DNA of 64,000 nt from Phylloscopus collybita (GCA_027886175.1 JAJNNQ010000024.1:26949001-27013000); one strand, 5' to 3'; numbered from the stretch's first letter, positions 26,352-38,027 are shown. Program-made: numbers and translations. The notes: a model not told the origin generated them from the letters alone.

Positions 26352-26456
26352 TTGGGTTCAATCCAGGGGTAACTGGGTGAAAATTAATGGCTTGTGATAC
26401 TTGGAAGGTCAAAACAGATGATCTAGTAGTCCCTTTAGTCTTCATTTCTGAGTCCA
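26352..26456 (+). mobile_element. Old CR1-like LINE 3' tail
   Basis: Reads in sense order: GGGTTCAATCCAGGGGTAAC, TGGGTGAAAATTAATGGCTT, GTGATACTTGGAAGGTCAAA, ACAGATGATCTAGTAGTCCC, TTCATTTCTGAGTCCATGAC. This matches block by block the well-known tail of old amniote CR1-like elements (GTAACTGGGTGAAATTC, then GGTCAGACTAGATGATC, then GGTCCCTTCTGG in consensus). It is non-coding and predates birds if the assignment is right. Such tails are sometimes kept as regulatory DNA. Confidence 0.75.
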
Positions 26457-27149
26457 TGACTGCACAATGGACACATGGTTCATTATAAAGAGTGGTGCCC
26501 AGCCTCAGCTGATATAAATAGACATTTGCACCGATTTACACTTGATAAGCATCTGGTCAGGCTTGCTCAGCTGCACACTCTGGCATGAGAAGTTGTCAAG
26601 ACTAAAACTGAAAAATGGCTGTAGCACATCAGAGCTCATGGACCAGATGGTGAGGGGGGCTTGCAGGAGCCTCACCCGTGCACACGGCCCTGTCAGGGAA
26701 AGTCTTGGACTCATCCACAAGCTGTTGCACTTGCCAGCTGAGGAGAGCAGATTCCTGGGGAGGCATGGATCAAGATCTGCTGCCTAAGGGGAGTTTCCCT
26801 GGGTTTTGTGGGCCTGTGGAATGAGAGCTGCCTTGCCCACAGTTTCTCCCAAAGTGGCCTCCTCATGAGGAGTACAGCATTCCCCAACCCAGTGCCATTC
26901 CTAGGCATCCCACCTTATGTTACATTTGCCAGCATTTTTTGTCCTAGGGTTTATTGAGAGCAATTGGGTTTCTTTCATGCTGCCGTCAGGTTAGAGTAGT
27001 GACAGAGAACATTTCCTTTCCTATTGTCTGAAAGCTAATCTCAAAGGGAAAATTCAGGTTACTCTCAATTCCTGCCTGTTTTCACTTGTCTCCCCATGTA
27101 TCATGCTACCAGTGTTTTCCTGTTTCTGAAATACTTTTTAAGTATGTGT

Positions 27150-27310
27150 AGGTTATCATGCTCACAGTAGTTGCTGTTTAACCAATCTCTCCAGACTTTA
27201 TCCTTTTAATCTTGCTTTCTAAATCAATCCCTCCACTCCCTTGATCATTTCAGTTGCTCTCCTTTGAACAGCTCCTGTTTGTCAATAACTCTTCCTAATG
27301 ACTCATGTGG
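27150..27310 (-). mobile_element. Old CR1-like LINE fragment
   Basis: The plus strand contains CCCTTGATCATTTCAGTTGC, TCTCCTTTGAACAGCTCC and TGTTTGTCAATAACTCTTCC. This parallels the antisense of old CR1-like tails (CGATCATTTTTGTTGC, then CTCCTCTGAACTC, then GTCAACATCTTTCC). It is strongly diverged. The boundaries are approximate. Confidence 0.5.
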
Positions 27311-29785
27311 AACAGGAAATATGTGAAACTTCAAGGCATAACAAAACACAGGAGCAGCACAGGTTCTGAGTCCTGAATACTGGAGATTTGCATCATAGTG
27401 GAAGAGCTGCCTAGAGGGAATTTGTGAGCACTGCCCATAGTGCCTGTTCCCCAGAAAGCTTCACAGAGAGCCTTTGGGGCAGCTGATGCAGGAAAGCCTG
27501 GCAGTGTGGTGGTGATGGATGTGCTCAAGCACCCAAGGCCTGGAGGTCATGCCCCAGCCTCACTAGATGGGCAAGATCCCTCTGGAAGTACAACAAACTA
27601 CTCTGGTTTGGGAGTGGTCTCAGGGCCTGCAGGAAGAAACGCTGCAGCTGTATTCCTAAAACAAATGTACACATGTATTAGGACAGGGAACAGCCAGATG
27701 AGGTGAGGTCGCTCACTACAGCCCTGAAGTACTTCCATATGATGCATATGCACCCTCCCCACAGATGGGAAGTAATGCAGAGAGGTGACACCATGGACAA
27801 AGGAAATTTTCTAAGTGAGGAATTTTCTAAAAATACAGAAATGCAGCCCAAATTGTAGTAATATAAGAAAATGTAAAGTGCAGCAAGGGAGATGTAAAAT
27901 GGAGATTAAGGAGGGTATAATGAGCTTTGCTGAACAAATCATACCATGGCAAACCCATGCTCAGACTCTGTGAGCATTTGACTTCCCCCTGGGAGCAAAA
28001 TGGTGCAGTTCTCCCAAATAAGAAGACAAGAGCTGATTACAAAGGAGAGCTCAGGGCAAGGAGCAGTTCCTCCCACAGCACAGGAGTCATCCTGCAGAGG
28101 CAGCCTTCATAACAACTAGCAGGACCTAAGCATGATGAGTCACCAGCTGCCATTCAGAGTACATATAAAATTTCCCCAGCCATTCAGGTAAATCAGCCTC
28201 CTCAGACTGACAGTGATGAAGCTCCACAAGTGTGGGGACATGAAGAAACCTCTCCCAAAGCTCCTTGATCTCCACTCTGACTCTAGCTTTTGTTTAGAGT
28301 ATTGGTTTCTGCCTATGAAAGAGCTGAAAATTACACAGGAGGGATAGCAGGTTTGCGGCTAGAGAGCCATGTGTAGCCTAAGAGGAGGACAAATGCAGCC
28401 TACTTTCCAAAAGTGTCAATTTTTTTTTTAGACTTCATCCCATTTCAGAGTCGTGGAAGAAGCTTTCTAGAGATAAACTTGCATGGAAACAAAGTGAGCA
28501 AGGATAAGAGCCGTGAGTCAGTGCCTGCCATGGGACATGCCAGATCAGTAGCAGACTCCAGGAAGGACAGAGGTGTCCTGGTTTGGTGAGACACAGGCAG
28601 ACTCAGCATGCTCAGCTACCTTTGCAAGTCCTCTTCCTTCCTGAGCCTGAGGGACTGCTATAACTCCCAGGCTTTAACTCAGTCCCTGAACACTGTGCAG
28701 AGCTGTGCATGTCATGCATTGCATGAGGCAACCTTTGGGCCTAACGCTACAGAGCAGTATGCTGAACTGCTGCTGGGCATGTGTGCAGCAGCTGCCAGGG
28801 TCAGCACAGAGACCTTCGTGTCTGTGACACCACATGGACATTTTGCAGACCTGATTTTCCTCTCTCATGACAGACGCAGCTTGGCCACGTGTTGCACTGC
28901 CTGAGAGCTGGGTAAAACGCTCACACTGTGGAACTGAAAACACCTCCTTATAGCAGGAGAGCTGTCTTTGTGGGAGGAAATGAAGAACCCCCCTCATCCA
29001 TACAAGAAGGTACTTTGGGGATGTCAACCTGTGTTCTCTCCCACTGGTGGAAATCCCTCTATGGGTGTGTGTTCTATAGCACTGGCAGAGCTCTGCCCAT
29101 CAGTTCTTTCAAACAGGGTTTGAAAGGTTTAAAGTTGCTGCCTTGCAAAGACAGGCAAGGGCATAAGGGCCATCAATATTATCTTTAGGACTGCCTGGCT
29201 AGCCAGAAGGATGAACCATCCATGGCTAAAGTGGGATGAGTACCATGGAAAACAGTGTCTTTTTCTCCTCTGGCGTTTTTCACCTGGGGAAGTGAGGAGA
29301 AGGGTGAGTGGAGGGAATAACTTTTAGATGTTTCTCCCAGGCTAAAAAGGGTCAGAGGCATGAAAGGTTTCACAGCAGATAAAATTGTGAACTTCCAAGT
29401 GGATGGTTAGCTTCTTTGAATGCCCAGGGAGGGGGAGTTCAAAGTTGCTGAGCTCTTAAGCAAAGCAGGCAGTGGCTTATTCAAATAACGTTTTGCACAA
29501 ACGCCTGTGGGACTGAGGGGCTGGGATGGAGGGTGATTATTGAAACTGTGTTTCACAAAGAAGCTAAAGATGATCCAATTATAAAACAGAGTGCCTTACC
29601 TCAGAACAAGGAGAAAACACTGAAAAAAATCGTTAAAGATAGAGTTAGAAAGCTCCTAGATGAGTCTAATGTGATAGAGATAAACCTGCCTGCCAGTTTC
29701 TCTAAGTGTGACTTGTACTCCTGCAGCCTATTAGGATTCTGGGGAAGAGTTAATGAAATACTGGACTGAGGAGAAGGGATGGTGG
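27311..29785. other. Non-coding DNA, nothing firmly recognised
   Basis: No gene recognised. At 28574-28586 TGTCCTGGTTTGG resembles the terminus of songbird LTRs, but the similarity does not extend far enough to call an element. Frames at 28608-28904 (plus) and 28674-29027 (minus) mirror each other and are chance. The 78-codon frame at 29533-29769 precedes the reverse-transcriptase relic but shows no domain. Confidence 0.45.
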
Positions 29786-30075
29786 GGGGATATAATTTAT
29801 TTAAACTTTTCAAAAGCCTTTTGATAAAGTCTTTCACAAGAGGCTATTAAAGAAATTTGTTGCCTGTAGGGTGGGAGGCAAAGTCCTGACATGGATTAAA
29901 ACCTAGATAAGGGGTAAGAAACAAAGGAGAGGAATAAGCGCCCAATTCTCTCCGTGAAAGGAGGTTAATAGCAAGATGCTCCAGGGATCAGCATTGGGAC
30001 CAGGGATGTTCAATATGTTTATTAACGATCTCAGAGAAAGCAGAAAACAACAGAAATACAAAATTTTGCTGATGG
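29786..30075 (+). pseudogene. Broken LINE reverse transcriptase fragment
   Basis: This is a dead fragment of the reverse-transcriptase domain of a non-LTR retrotransposon, the enzyme that copies LINE RNA at a nicked target. Readable pieces include AFD-region residues followed by KVFHKRLLKK (about 29825-29855), a GGKVLTWIKT stretch up to a TAG stop at 29904-29906, and QGSALGPGMFNMFINDL (about 29982-30032), the conserved palm segment ahead of the catalytic Asp-Asp motif. A frameshift near 29819 and a second stop (TGA, 29955-29957) break it, and the Asp-Asp motif itself is not seen. It resembles old amniote CR1-like elements more than young avian CR1. No endonuclease region was identified. Confidence 0.8.
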
Positions 30076-31769
30076 AACAGTTTACTTCTTGCAGTAAGTA
30101 ATTGGCTGTGTTTGACTCTCTTCTTGTGTTCATGGCTTGTCTGTGAATAGATCACTGGTTTTACTAATAGGCCTATAAATATAATTGGAAGTATGGCTCT
30201 GTCTTGTGAACAGTACTGAGACTGATTGCAGGGAGGAGGCCTACAGGTGCATCAGCCTGGGACGGATGAAGAGTCACAAAGCAAGAGGGTTTGTGCATTC
30301 AGCCCTCCATCAGCTCTGTAAGTGCTGCTGACTGTAACTCTGCTGCTTCTGATGTCACTGTCTGCTAGTGCTCAGGAAGAACTGTGGTATAAATCATGTC
30401 AGGACCCACACTGTCATCTTACTTACACTCCTGGATGGAATGAATCTGCTACAGGTTCATGTGAGCTCATGGGCCCTTTGCCAGCACCCCACAGCCACTG
30501 CCCACATGAGCACTCATGCATGCACCTTTACATTATCACTTCTGCATTCCAAGTCCTGATTTGGCAAATTCTTCCCCATGTAGCCAAGCTTTCTGCTGCA
30601 AGTTTTAGGAATTAAATGCACACTTCACCACGTCCCTGCACTGTTGCCAGAGATGTTCTCTGGTGTCTCTCAGGGTGCTCTCTCAGGGTGCTCTGCCCTG
30701 CACCCTGCCCCATCCAGATCCAGTTTCTGCGCTGCCTCCATGTGCTGGCCTAGCTCTGGCTCCTATTCCCTATTCATCACTCTGACTGAAACACTCAGCT
30801 CCTAGCAAGGTAGTTATTGTAGGCAAGTTAAAAGTCCTCCTTCACAGTCACTGCTGCCACATAAGTTTGTTCAGCTCACTGTATTAAAGTCATTAGTGCC
30901 AGGCAGCCCTGGAGAAATGCTTTATGTCATCATTTTGCTCTACAGCAACCATTTTTTTACAAAGTTGAGGTTGCTACTTTAGAGTACCTCAGCACTTCCT
31001 GGAAGCTGCCTATGTTTACATCTTTTGTGAGACAACAAACAAGAAGCAACTTAGAGACATGATTACAAAAATAATTTTCCATTTTCCAAGTACTTTTTAA
31101 AATTGAGACTTGACTAAATTGGTCTCTGATAATCACACACAACTAGTCCAGAGTTAACAACAGAAAAATTATGTTTTTTTCCTAGTGGTCATCAGATTTC
31201 AGTTTATGTTGGTCTCTTATAAGGAGTTTCTTAGCTGACCAAACTGTGCAGTTCCCATGCTGCTGGTCTGTCCCAGCTCTGTGTCAATATGACAGGTGAG
31301 AAACAGCCAGATCAGCACAGAGGCTGTGAGTGTGACAGAGGAGGAGGAGTGCCAGCCAGTCTGTACTACTCCTGGTCATGTAAGGTGTCACTGCTGGGGA
31401 AGGTGCTCCCAGGTGATAACCGATTCAGCAGATCCTCTCTTGCTGTCGGTGAGAAGCTGCTGCTTGCTCAGAGGTTCCTGCATCCTTTCTCCCACCCCTT
31501 GCCAGGTACTGAGGAATGAACCAAAGAAGAGGGGTACTCTGGGGCATAAGCACCTCCAAGGACCAGCATCAGCAGGGTTGATGCAGTTGTCCTCACGCTA
31601 ATGAAGCCTGGTGCCTGAAGGCAGAGACTCCTCCTGCGATCTGTTGGCATTGTCACTTGACACTTCTCACCAGCTGGTGAGTAGGAAAAAAGAATGTTCT
31701 GGTGTCAGTGTAAAATAAGTGGCTGCAGCGTGTAGTCGAGTTGCTGGAGTTTTCATAATGCTGTCTTCA
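30076..31769. other. Non-coding DNA, nothing recognised
   Basis: No gene recognised. A perfect 13-base tandem pair (CTCTCAGGGTGCT twice) lies at 30667-30692. The 97-codon plus frame at 30322-30615 starts with a Leu-rich segment resembling a signal peptide (MLLTVTLLLLMSLSASAQ), but the rest has no domain and no splice context was found, so it is not called. Confidence 0.5.
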
Positions 31770-32050
31770 GTCTTTTATATATATATGCAGCCGTGTAGGA
31801 GCAGAATGGCCTCCATTTCAAAGCTACTCTGTTCTGTCAGAAACAAGCTGCAGCAGCCGGGCGGCCGCTTGACTGATGTCACGGAGGGAAGGTGCTAAGA
31901 AGGCAAATGCAATATGAACCCAAGCTCAGCGTGCAGCAAACAAATTGAGCTGCTGCGCTGAAGTTGTGAAGAAAAGAGATTTTCCTATTATTTATACAGC
32001 GGTCCTAGACACCAGGGAAACAGGCAAGCTGGAAATGGAAATTCCCATTG
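31770..32050. promoter_or_regulatory. Candidate conserved regulatory element, TATA-like and CRE-like motifs
   Basis: Contains a TTTTATATATATATGCAG stretch (31773-31790), then CTGCAGCAGCCGGGCGGCCG (a GC patch with an 8-base GCGGCCGC site near 31861), then GACTGATGTCACGGAGG, one base from a cyclic-AMP response element. Further on are AGCTCAGCGTGCAGC and TATTTATACAGCGGTCC. CpG survival in an AT-rich neighbourhood suggests selection or recent GC-rich origin. It might be an enhancer or a non-coding RNA promoter. No transcript evidence is available from sequence. Confidence 0.35.
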
Positions 32051-35000
32051 ATGAGAACAAATTTCCTGTTATTGTCACTGCTGAAACCTGCAGGGATTAG
32101 TCACATTACGTGGAATTTTAAACAGTGTAAGTTACAAACATTTGAGGAAAACCGGAATGAAGTCATATGGGTGATGCTCTGCATTAAAGACACCACTGCA
32201 TTTTTTAGTTACTCAGTTCTCCAGAGCAGAGACTGATCCTTGTGTTTACTAGCAAAACTCTTCAGAGGGTAACTACTGGGGTCTTTTGGACACCACCAAA
32301 TTAATGATTTAGTAATGATTCTGCTCATTTCTGTAGCATATGGAAATTAAAAATACAGTTATTATGGAAGGATTCCAATTTCAAAATTTGCTAGAGGTTT
32401 TATGCAGTCAACAGGAAACATCACCAATGCTTCTGAAGTATAGAGATGGTTATTTTTTACTGTGAAAACATTACATTCAGGTTGAGATCTACTGTTGTTC
32501 TAATTAGGAAGGGTGAAGAAGAAAGAAATGCTGGTCTAAGCTGTTTGTTGCCTCTGAAAGGTAGGTCTCAAGTCAATGAGGAGTGCAGACTGGACAGACA
32601 GATGTGGAAATCAGTATAAAAAGAATTAGACTTGAATGTATTCAAGAGCACATTACTCTGATATGCAGTGATAGAATGCAGCCTGGGAACCATAAATAAA
32701 GAGAGAGAAATACTGAGGACAATTATAAATAACTTAGAAGAGTGATAAGCTCCTGGACTGCAAATTGGCATGAGGAGCTATTCAATGATCCATGTTTAAC
32801 AGGGTGATTAGTGTATGACTGGTTAATAACTGCAGAGAAATGTCACTGGGAAAAGCTTTTGCAGCACCTGCATAAGCCTTTGGATAAATACCAACAGCAT
32901 GAACAGGTACAAAAAAGCTATGAAAAAAAACATTGCTTTTGCATTTGTGAGTGTCCCTGCACCTGGACACACATACACACCCACAAGAGGGCTCACACAT
33001 GCCTGTCCAACTGATCACATGGATGAGAGAGTTAATAAAAGGTTTTACTCACTAGATGCTCATTCAAACCTGTTGCAGCAGGAGCTGTCAGTCCCTGGAA
33101 GCAGCTACAGGGACCAGTGATCATGATTTGATTACACTGAATATGAGCACAGGGAGTATCCTGTCAAGAAATAATATATATATTTGTGTACTTGGCCCTT
33201 TGAAAAGGCAAACTTCTCAACTGTCAAAAGTAAAATGTCTTAGGAGAGAGCATATGATGTATATGTATATATTCCTATAAACACTCATTTGTGCATCTGT
33301 GAGAATTGGGAGCTCCTCCAGCAAAGTTTATCAGAGGCCTCAGAGGCCACCATGGCATAGTCATTCCAGTACAGGACCAAGGAGAAAAACTCAGTAAGAT
33401 GGAGCAGATAGACAGTGTGGAATTCAGAATGTTTACATACTGTGTTCAGATGGGGAAAACAAACAAACAAACAAACAACCACCAGCATTAATTAGAAGAT
33501 TGAAGTTTTTTAAGAAAAGCATATAGACAAGCAGGGCCAAGATGAGGGAACCTGATGGCAAGCATCAGGTAGTGAGGGGAAATCCAACACCGGGTCTGAA
33601 CTTTGTGACAAGAGGTCCAGCCCCAGCAAGACAGGAGAAAGGTCCTCAGAGCTTGTGGCCACTGTAGCAGCCTTGTGGAAGTCCCCAGGAGGAGAAGAGG
33701 GATTTAAATGACAAGGCTATACAAAGCCTTGCCACAGAAGAGCCCAGCAACCTGCAGGAGTGGGACTGGGGTCCCAGTAGAGAGCAACCATTTCCACGCC
33801 TGTCAGCCAGGGAATACTGGCAGGATGGAGGGGGTGTGGAGAACCTGGAGATGGGAAGACCCCTGCTTTCTGCTGGGGGTGTGTGGTGAGGGTGGTGAGG
33901 GGGGAAAGGGGTGGTCAGTGCATCCTCTCTGTTCTACTGAGGGAACGGGGAAAGTTTCTTCTCCTTCCTGTTGCTGAGCCAGCGTGTCTGGGTGCCAGCA
34001 CCAGCCTGATGCTGGGTGTCACACTAACAGGTCCTTCTGGCTGTGACATTTCTAAAGTGTCTTTTCAGATGCCGGCATCACAGCTGACTCATGCCCAGGC
34101 AGCGAGTGGGGCCAGAGACGCTGTCAGGATCACTCCCACATTCAATTACTCACGGCAGCCTGTGCACACACCTTGTCGCTTGACCTCATTCCCTGTCCCT
34201 TCCCAGAGGCAGAGGTGCTTCCAGCAGCAGAGGGCTGCTGTCTATTAGAGGTGCAGATGCCTCCGTCCTGTCTTCTTCCCCTCCCTACAAAACACCAGCT
34301 GAGAAAGCCAGACTCCACAGGGAGGTTAAAGAGGGGATGAAACCGCTGGCTCCACATCCATCAGCTCCCACAGCCTTCATATGAAGACACAAGGGACTAT
34401 GTTTGATGCCAGGTCAGGAGACTATGAGAAACAGCAGAGAAAAAAAAAGGGGGGAAAAATAGGTGCTGAACTGGGACCCACAATACTAGCCTGGGGCTTT
34501 GCACTTGGCAGATCCTCATCATAGAAGACAACTTTGTGGCACTATTACCAGTCAGCACTTCTCCCTCCCTCACTTTCCCTTTCATCTAGGTTGCTGCAGT
34601 TGCATTTAATGACACAACAGATGTATTCATTTGCATCTTTATACAGATCTCTAAGCTCTACAAATGGGTGGGTGGGCATGACCCCATTTCCCCAAATTAT
34701 TCAGCACCTTTCAGTTTTGCATTTTTCTCTTTTCTGGTGTCTTTTTGAAGTACATAGAAGCAGCAGTGGAGAATTACTTTGCCATTTTCTCTCAGGCTTT
34801 TGGGACCAGATCGCTCCTCTGACCATTTGAATCTCCTTTACAAGTCAACAGGAGTCATGGAGGTGCACAGACACACTGCCTCTCCTCTGCCTGTACACAC
34901 ACTTCCTGGAGAGGGGAAAAGCCACAGATTCACCTGGCATATCCCCATTCTACACAGAAGATTCCTATGGGGGAGAAATAAGGGAAAAACAAGTGATGCC

Positions 35001-37666
35001 CTGTCTGTTTATCAAGGGTGATGACAGTTCAGTTGCTGCCATCAAGAGATTGTGTGGTTGCATTTACAGTTCTGTGGGTGAGTTAAAATACTTCCTCTAC
35101 CCCATCTGAAGGCAGTGTTTCTGCAGAGCTGCTCAAGGCACACTCCATGCTGATGACTCAGGGTGATGCTACCGTCAGCATGGAAGATGTGTCAGCACAG
35201 TGGGGTCCTGGTGTGTGCTCCTGAGAGTTCCCTCTGCCCAGTGTCCAGGTCCCTGGCCCCCAGCCAGTGGCAAGAGGGTTTAAATGGGTAGGGTACAGGT
35301 TCACACACATGGCCAGTTCCCATGGGAAAGTAGCCCATTTTGCATTTCCTGTGAGTCTGGATCTCTGCCTGATAGCTGCACAGACTGAGGACAGGAGGAG
35401 AGAAGACAAGGAGAGGGGTAGAAGGGAGGGGAGAGTCTTACTGGGCTGTTGTACATACACAGGCAACATAACAGGGGGGCCATCCCAAGTGTTGCATTGT
35501 GAGGTCACATGCATAGGAGAGAAAAGCTCCTGTCCTGACTCTCCTTCTACCTTCCCCACCCTCTGACCAGGTGGCTCTGGGGCTACGTGTTGGTGAGAAG
35601 CTGTTGGTGTGACACCCTGGAAGAGCCAAGAATGAGGATGCTGGTTGCTGTAGGCAGAGATCATCACCAGTTTAATTTATGGGTTGCATTTTGTGTATAA
35701 AGCCATGGCTACAGATATAATGTAATCCTGCCACTGTGAGTGTGCTGAGCACTGCTGTCAATCAAAGGTGCTTTGCATTGGTATATTTTCATATAAATAT
35801 GTATGTCCTTTTGCTAACAGTATTATTATTTATTATTTGTGTTACTGTCACGCCTCAAGGCTTCAGCAGGGACCAGGTTCCTGTTGTGCTCGGTGTCTCA
35901 CACACATGGTGAGAGGCAGACTGTGTTCTGTACAGCTTCCAGACTAAATACACCATAACAGGCACAGTCTGGGGTCCATAAGTGAAAAAAAAAGCATTTT
36001 GAAGTGCTGGATCCAGTTCACCAGTGGCAGAGCTGTGAGCAGACCTGAGCTTGTGCTGACTTCCTATCCAACAATCTTTCCACTTCAGTTCCGAAATGTT
36101 GGCAGCTTTGGCTTCTTTTGGAGAAGTAAATGGATGAGATGTTTCACAGGGTGAAAATTCCCTTTGAACGCTCTTTCTGAATACACCCATACACAAGGAA
36201 GGCCAGGATGCACATGGAGGAAGAAAAGGTCCCTTGGGGAGGGAGGGGTCATGTCCATCAGAAATCTGACAGTGACTCCCTCCCACTGGCACTCCTGTGC
36301 AGAAACCAGCAGGGACCCCTCTGATGCCAGAGACACGTCACCCCACAGCCCACATGGACACTGTCAGGAGTGTACCCTAAGCCTCACACAGTCTAATGGG
36401 AGATTTTTTCTCCTCCCAAAGCCCTGGCTGCACCTGAGCACAAGGGGTTCTTCTCTCACTCTTGTAAAAAGGGAGTCTCTTGGGCTTTGGCAGCAGTGGA
36501 GGGGACACAGGCTGCCCGGTGCACAAGGGTTCAGGATCTGTCCTGTACTGGTCCCAGTTTGTCCCAACTCTCTCCATAATGGGTGGGACCCCAAGGCCAT
36601 GGCCGGTCAGAGGGATCCCATCTCTGCTGCACCAACCACAAAAGCTACTTTTCAAAAGTTGCTCCATTCTGCAGCGCTAAGGGAGGGCAGCACTGCTGGG
36701 GCAGGCGAGTCTGGAGGGGACACATGGGGACACAAAAGAGAATTGAGAAGCAGAGAAAGAGGAGGAGACGTGAGGATGCACAAAAGGAGGCACAAGAAGG
36801 GATGCAGCAGCAGCAGAAGGAACAGCACAGGGCTTGGAACAACTTTTGAAGAGAAGGGCTTCTTGCTGGGTTAACCTTGGGAGGGCACTGTGACTGTGGG
36901 GGACATACTGGAGCAGGGACACTCCTGAATGGATAGCAGCCCATGGCTGACCCAGGATGGAGAAGAATATTTGTAAGAGGAAAGAGCAAGGAAGACAAGA
37001 GCAAAAACCAGGAGCAGCAGCAAGAAAAAGGAGAGAGATGTTGGGCTGAAGCTGAGCCTGGAGAACAGGAAAGAAAGAAGCTTCCCTTGGTGTTTAATTA
37101 TCTAAGTCTTCTTTGTTTTCCATCAGCCAGATCAGTAAGTGAAAGTTTATGTTAATTGGAAATAAATCAAATTCAGTAAAATTCCCTGAACTGAGACTGT
37201 TTTGCCTGCAACAGACACATATGAAAAAAACTGGAGGTTTTTAGCTGACAAGACTGTAAGAGAAAGCTTCAGAGGCAATTCAGGATTAGTGACAAAGCTC
37301 TCTAAGCAGAAGTAGAGTGAAAAAGGTCCCCAGTTTTTATCTTGCTGTGAATCAGTACATGGCCGCTGCATGTGCAAGAACAAACACCAGCAGATGACAA
37401 TGGAATGGCACAATGTTGGTGGCACAGCAGTCCAAGACTCAACATCTAGGTCACAACTGCTGAATAGATCTGGTGTGACCAAAGGATCTCTGAGTATTTG
37501 AAGACAGACAGGTTTCCAGTCTTCATGAACCAGCCAAAAAGAAGCAAAGTACTACTACACACTCTCCTGTTCTTGTCTCCTCTGCAGAAGCACATAACTA
37601 ACCCACCAGGGCAGCCTATGACCAGGCATGCTGGCAGAAGAAACTCTGGCAGATGCAAATGCTCTA
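32051..37666. other. Non-coding DNA with small simple repeats
   Basis: No gene recognised. (AAAC)n at about 33459-33478; TA-rich words near 33172-33183 and 33258-33271. A purine-rich stretch lies at about 36735-36830. An AT-rich enhancer-like patch lies at about 35690-35850 (GCTGTCAATCAAAGGTGC, TTTTCATATAAATATGTATG). The 169-codon minus frame at 35158-35667 and the 236-codon plus frame at 36164-36874 are the longest in the area. Neither has domains, and competing frames cover them. Confidence 0.5.
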
Positions 37667-37685
37667 TGTCTGTTTTGGGTTATGT

Positions 37686-37688
<3 letters not shown>

Positions 37689-37732
<44 letters not shown>
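37689..37732 (+). repeat. (A)44 homopolymer inside the LTR
   Basis: Forty-four consecutive A residues starting 22 bases inside the left LTR end. Related LTRs I recall have only a short A run here, so this is probably a slippage expansion after insertion, with length uncertain in the assembly. Confidence 0.95.
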
Positions 37733-37734
<2 letters not shown>

Positions 37735-37745
37735 ATTCTATTTTT

Positions 37746-37900
37746 CCATCTGTTGAAACCAGATGGGGAGATGTTTTCTTTATCTCTTGTATGACCCATT
37801 CCTCATAACTCCAGGGTGGAGGGGGCGTGTGCCTTCTGATAATGGGCCAGCTGTTAAAACCAGGTGGAGCAGTGTTTCTTATCTCTCCCACAATCTGTCC
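37746..37900 (+). promoter_or_regulatory. Duplicated U3 unit with paired E-boxes
   Basis: Two related units start at 37746 and 37847 (spacing 101 bases). Each opens with two E-box words (CANNTG) in inverted arrangement 13 bases apart: CATCTG (37747) and CAGATG (37760) in the first, CAGCTG (37848) and CAGGTG (37861) in the second. Each is followed by a TTATCT-type GATA word. Duplicated enhancer units in U3 are common in retroviral LTRs. Binding by bHLH or GATA proteins is inferred. Confidence 0.65.
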
Positions 37901-37980
37901 TCCCTCGAGGGATATCTGCTGTTAATGGGCCATTAAGGGTCACCAAATGACTGAAAATATTACATCATTGCATTGTGAGA

Positions 37981-37999
37981 TGCTCCACCCAGTGGAGCA
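37981..37999. promoter_or_regulatory. Perfect hairpin upstream of the LTR TATA-like box
   Basis: TGCTCCAC (37981-37988), loop CCA, GTGGAGCA (37992-37999): an 8-bp stem lying 23 bases upstream of ATAAAA. As DNA it is a dyad that a dimeric factor could bind. Confidence 0.7.
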
Positions 38000-38021
38000 T
38001 CCATCCATCGTTCCTACCTGG

Positions 38022-38027
38022 ATAAAA
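38022..38027 (+). promoter_or_regulatory. TATA-like box of the LTR
   Basis: GGATAAAAACTGGG context, located between the duplicated U3 unit and the polyadenylation-like signal, as expected for an LTR promoter. The transcription start would fall roughly 25-30 bases downstream. Inferred, not mapped. Confidence 0.55.

Noticed and set aside
28574..28600. TGTCCTGGTTTGGTGAGACA-like LTR terminus
   Set aside because: Similarity to the songbird LTR end covers only about 25 bases and then stops. Too short to call an element.
30322..30615. 97-codon frame starting with a signal-peptide-like Leu-rich segment
   Set aside because: Only the first 18 residues look protein-like. No mature domain, no upstream promoter and no flanking exons were seen.
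33110..33175. SDHDLITL peptide resembling the end of a LINE endonuclease
   Set aside because: The match is a handful of residues in a short frame with no supporting upstream endonuclease motifs.
35158..35667. 169-codon minus-strand frame
   Set aside because: No domain. Opposite-strand and other-frame ORFs cover the same DNA.
36164..36874. Longest open frame, 236 codons, plus strand
   Set aside because: No domain or signal peptide. The C-terminal part is purine-rich low-complexity DNA, and several overlapping frames exist on both strands. Consistent with chance in GC-moderate DNA.
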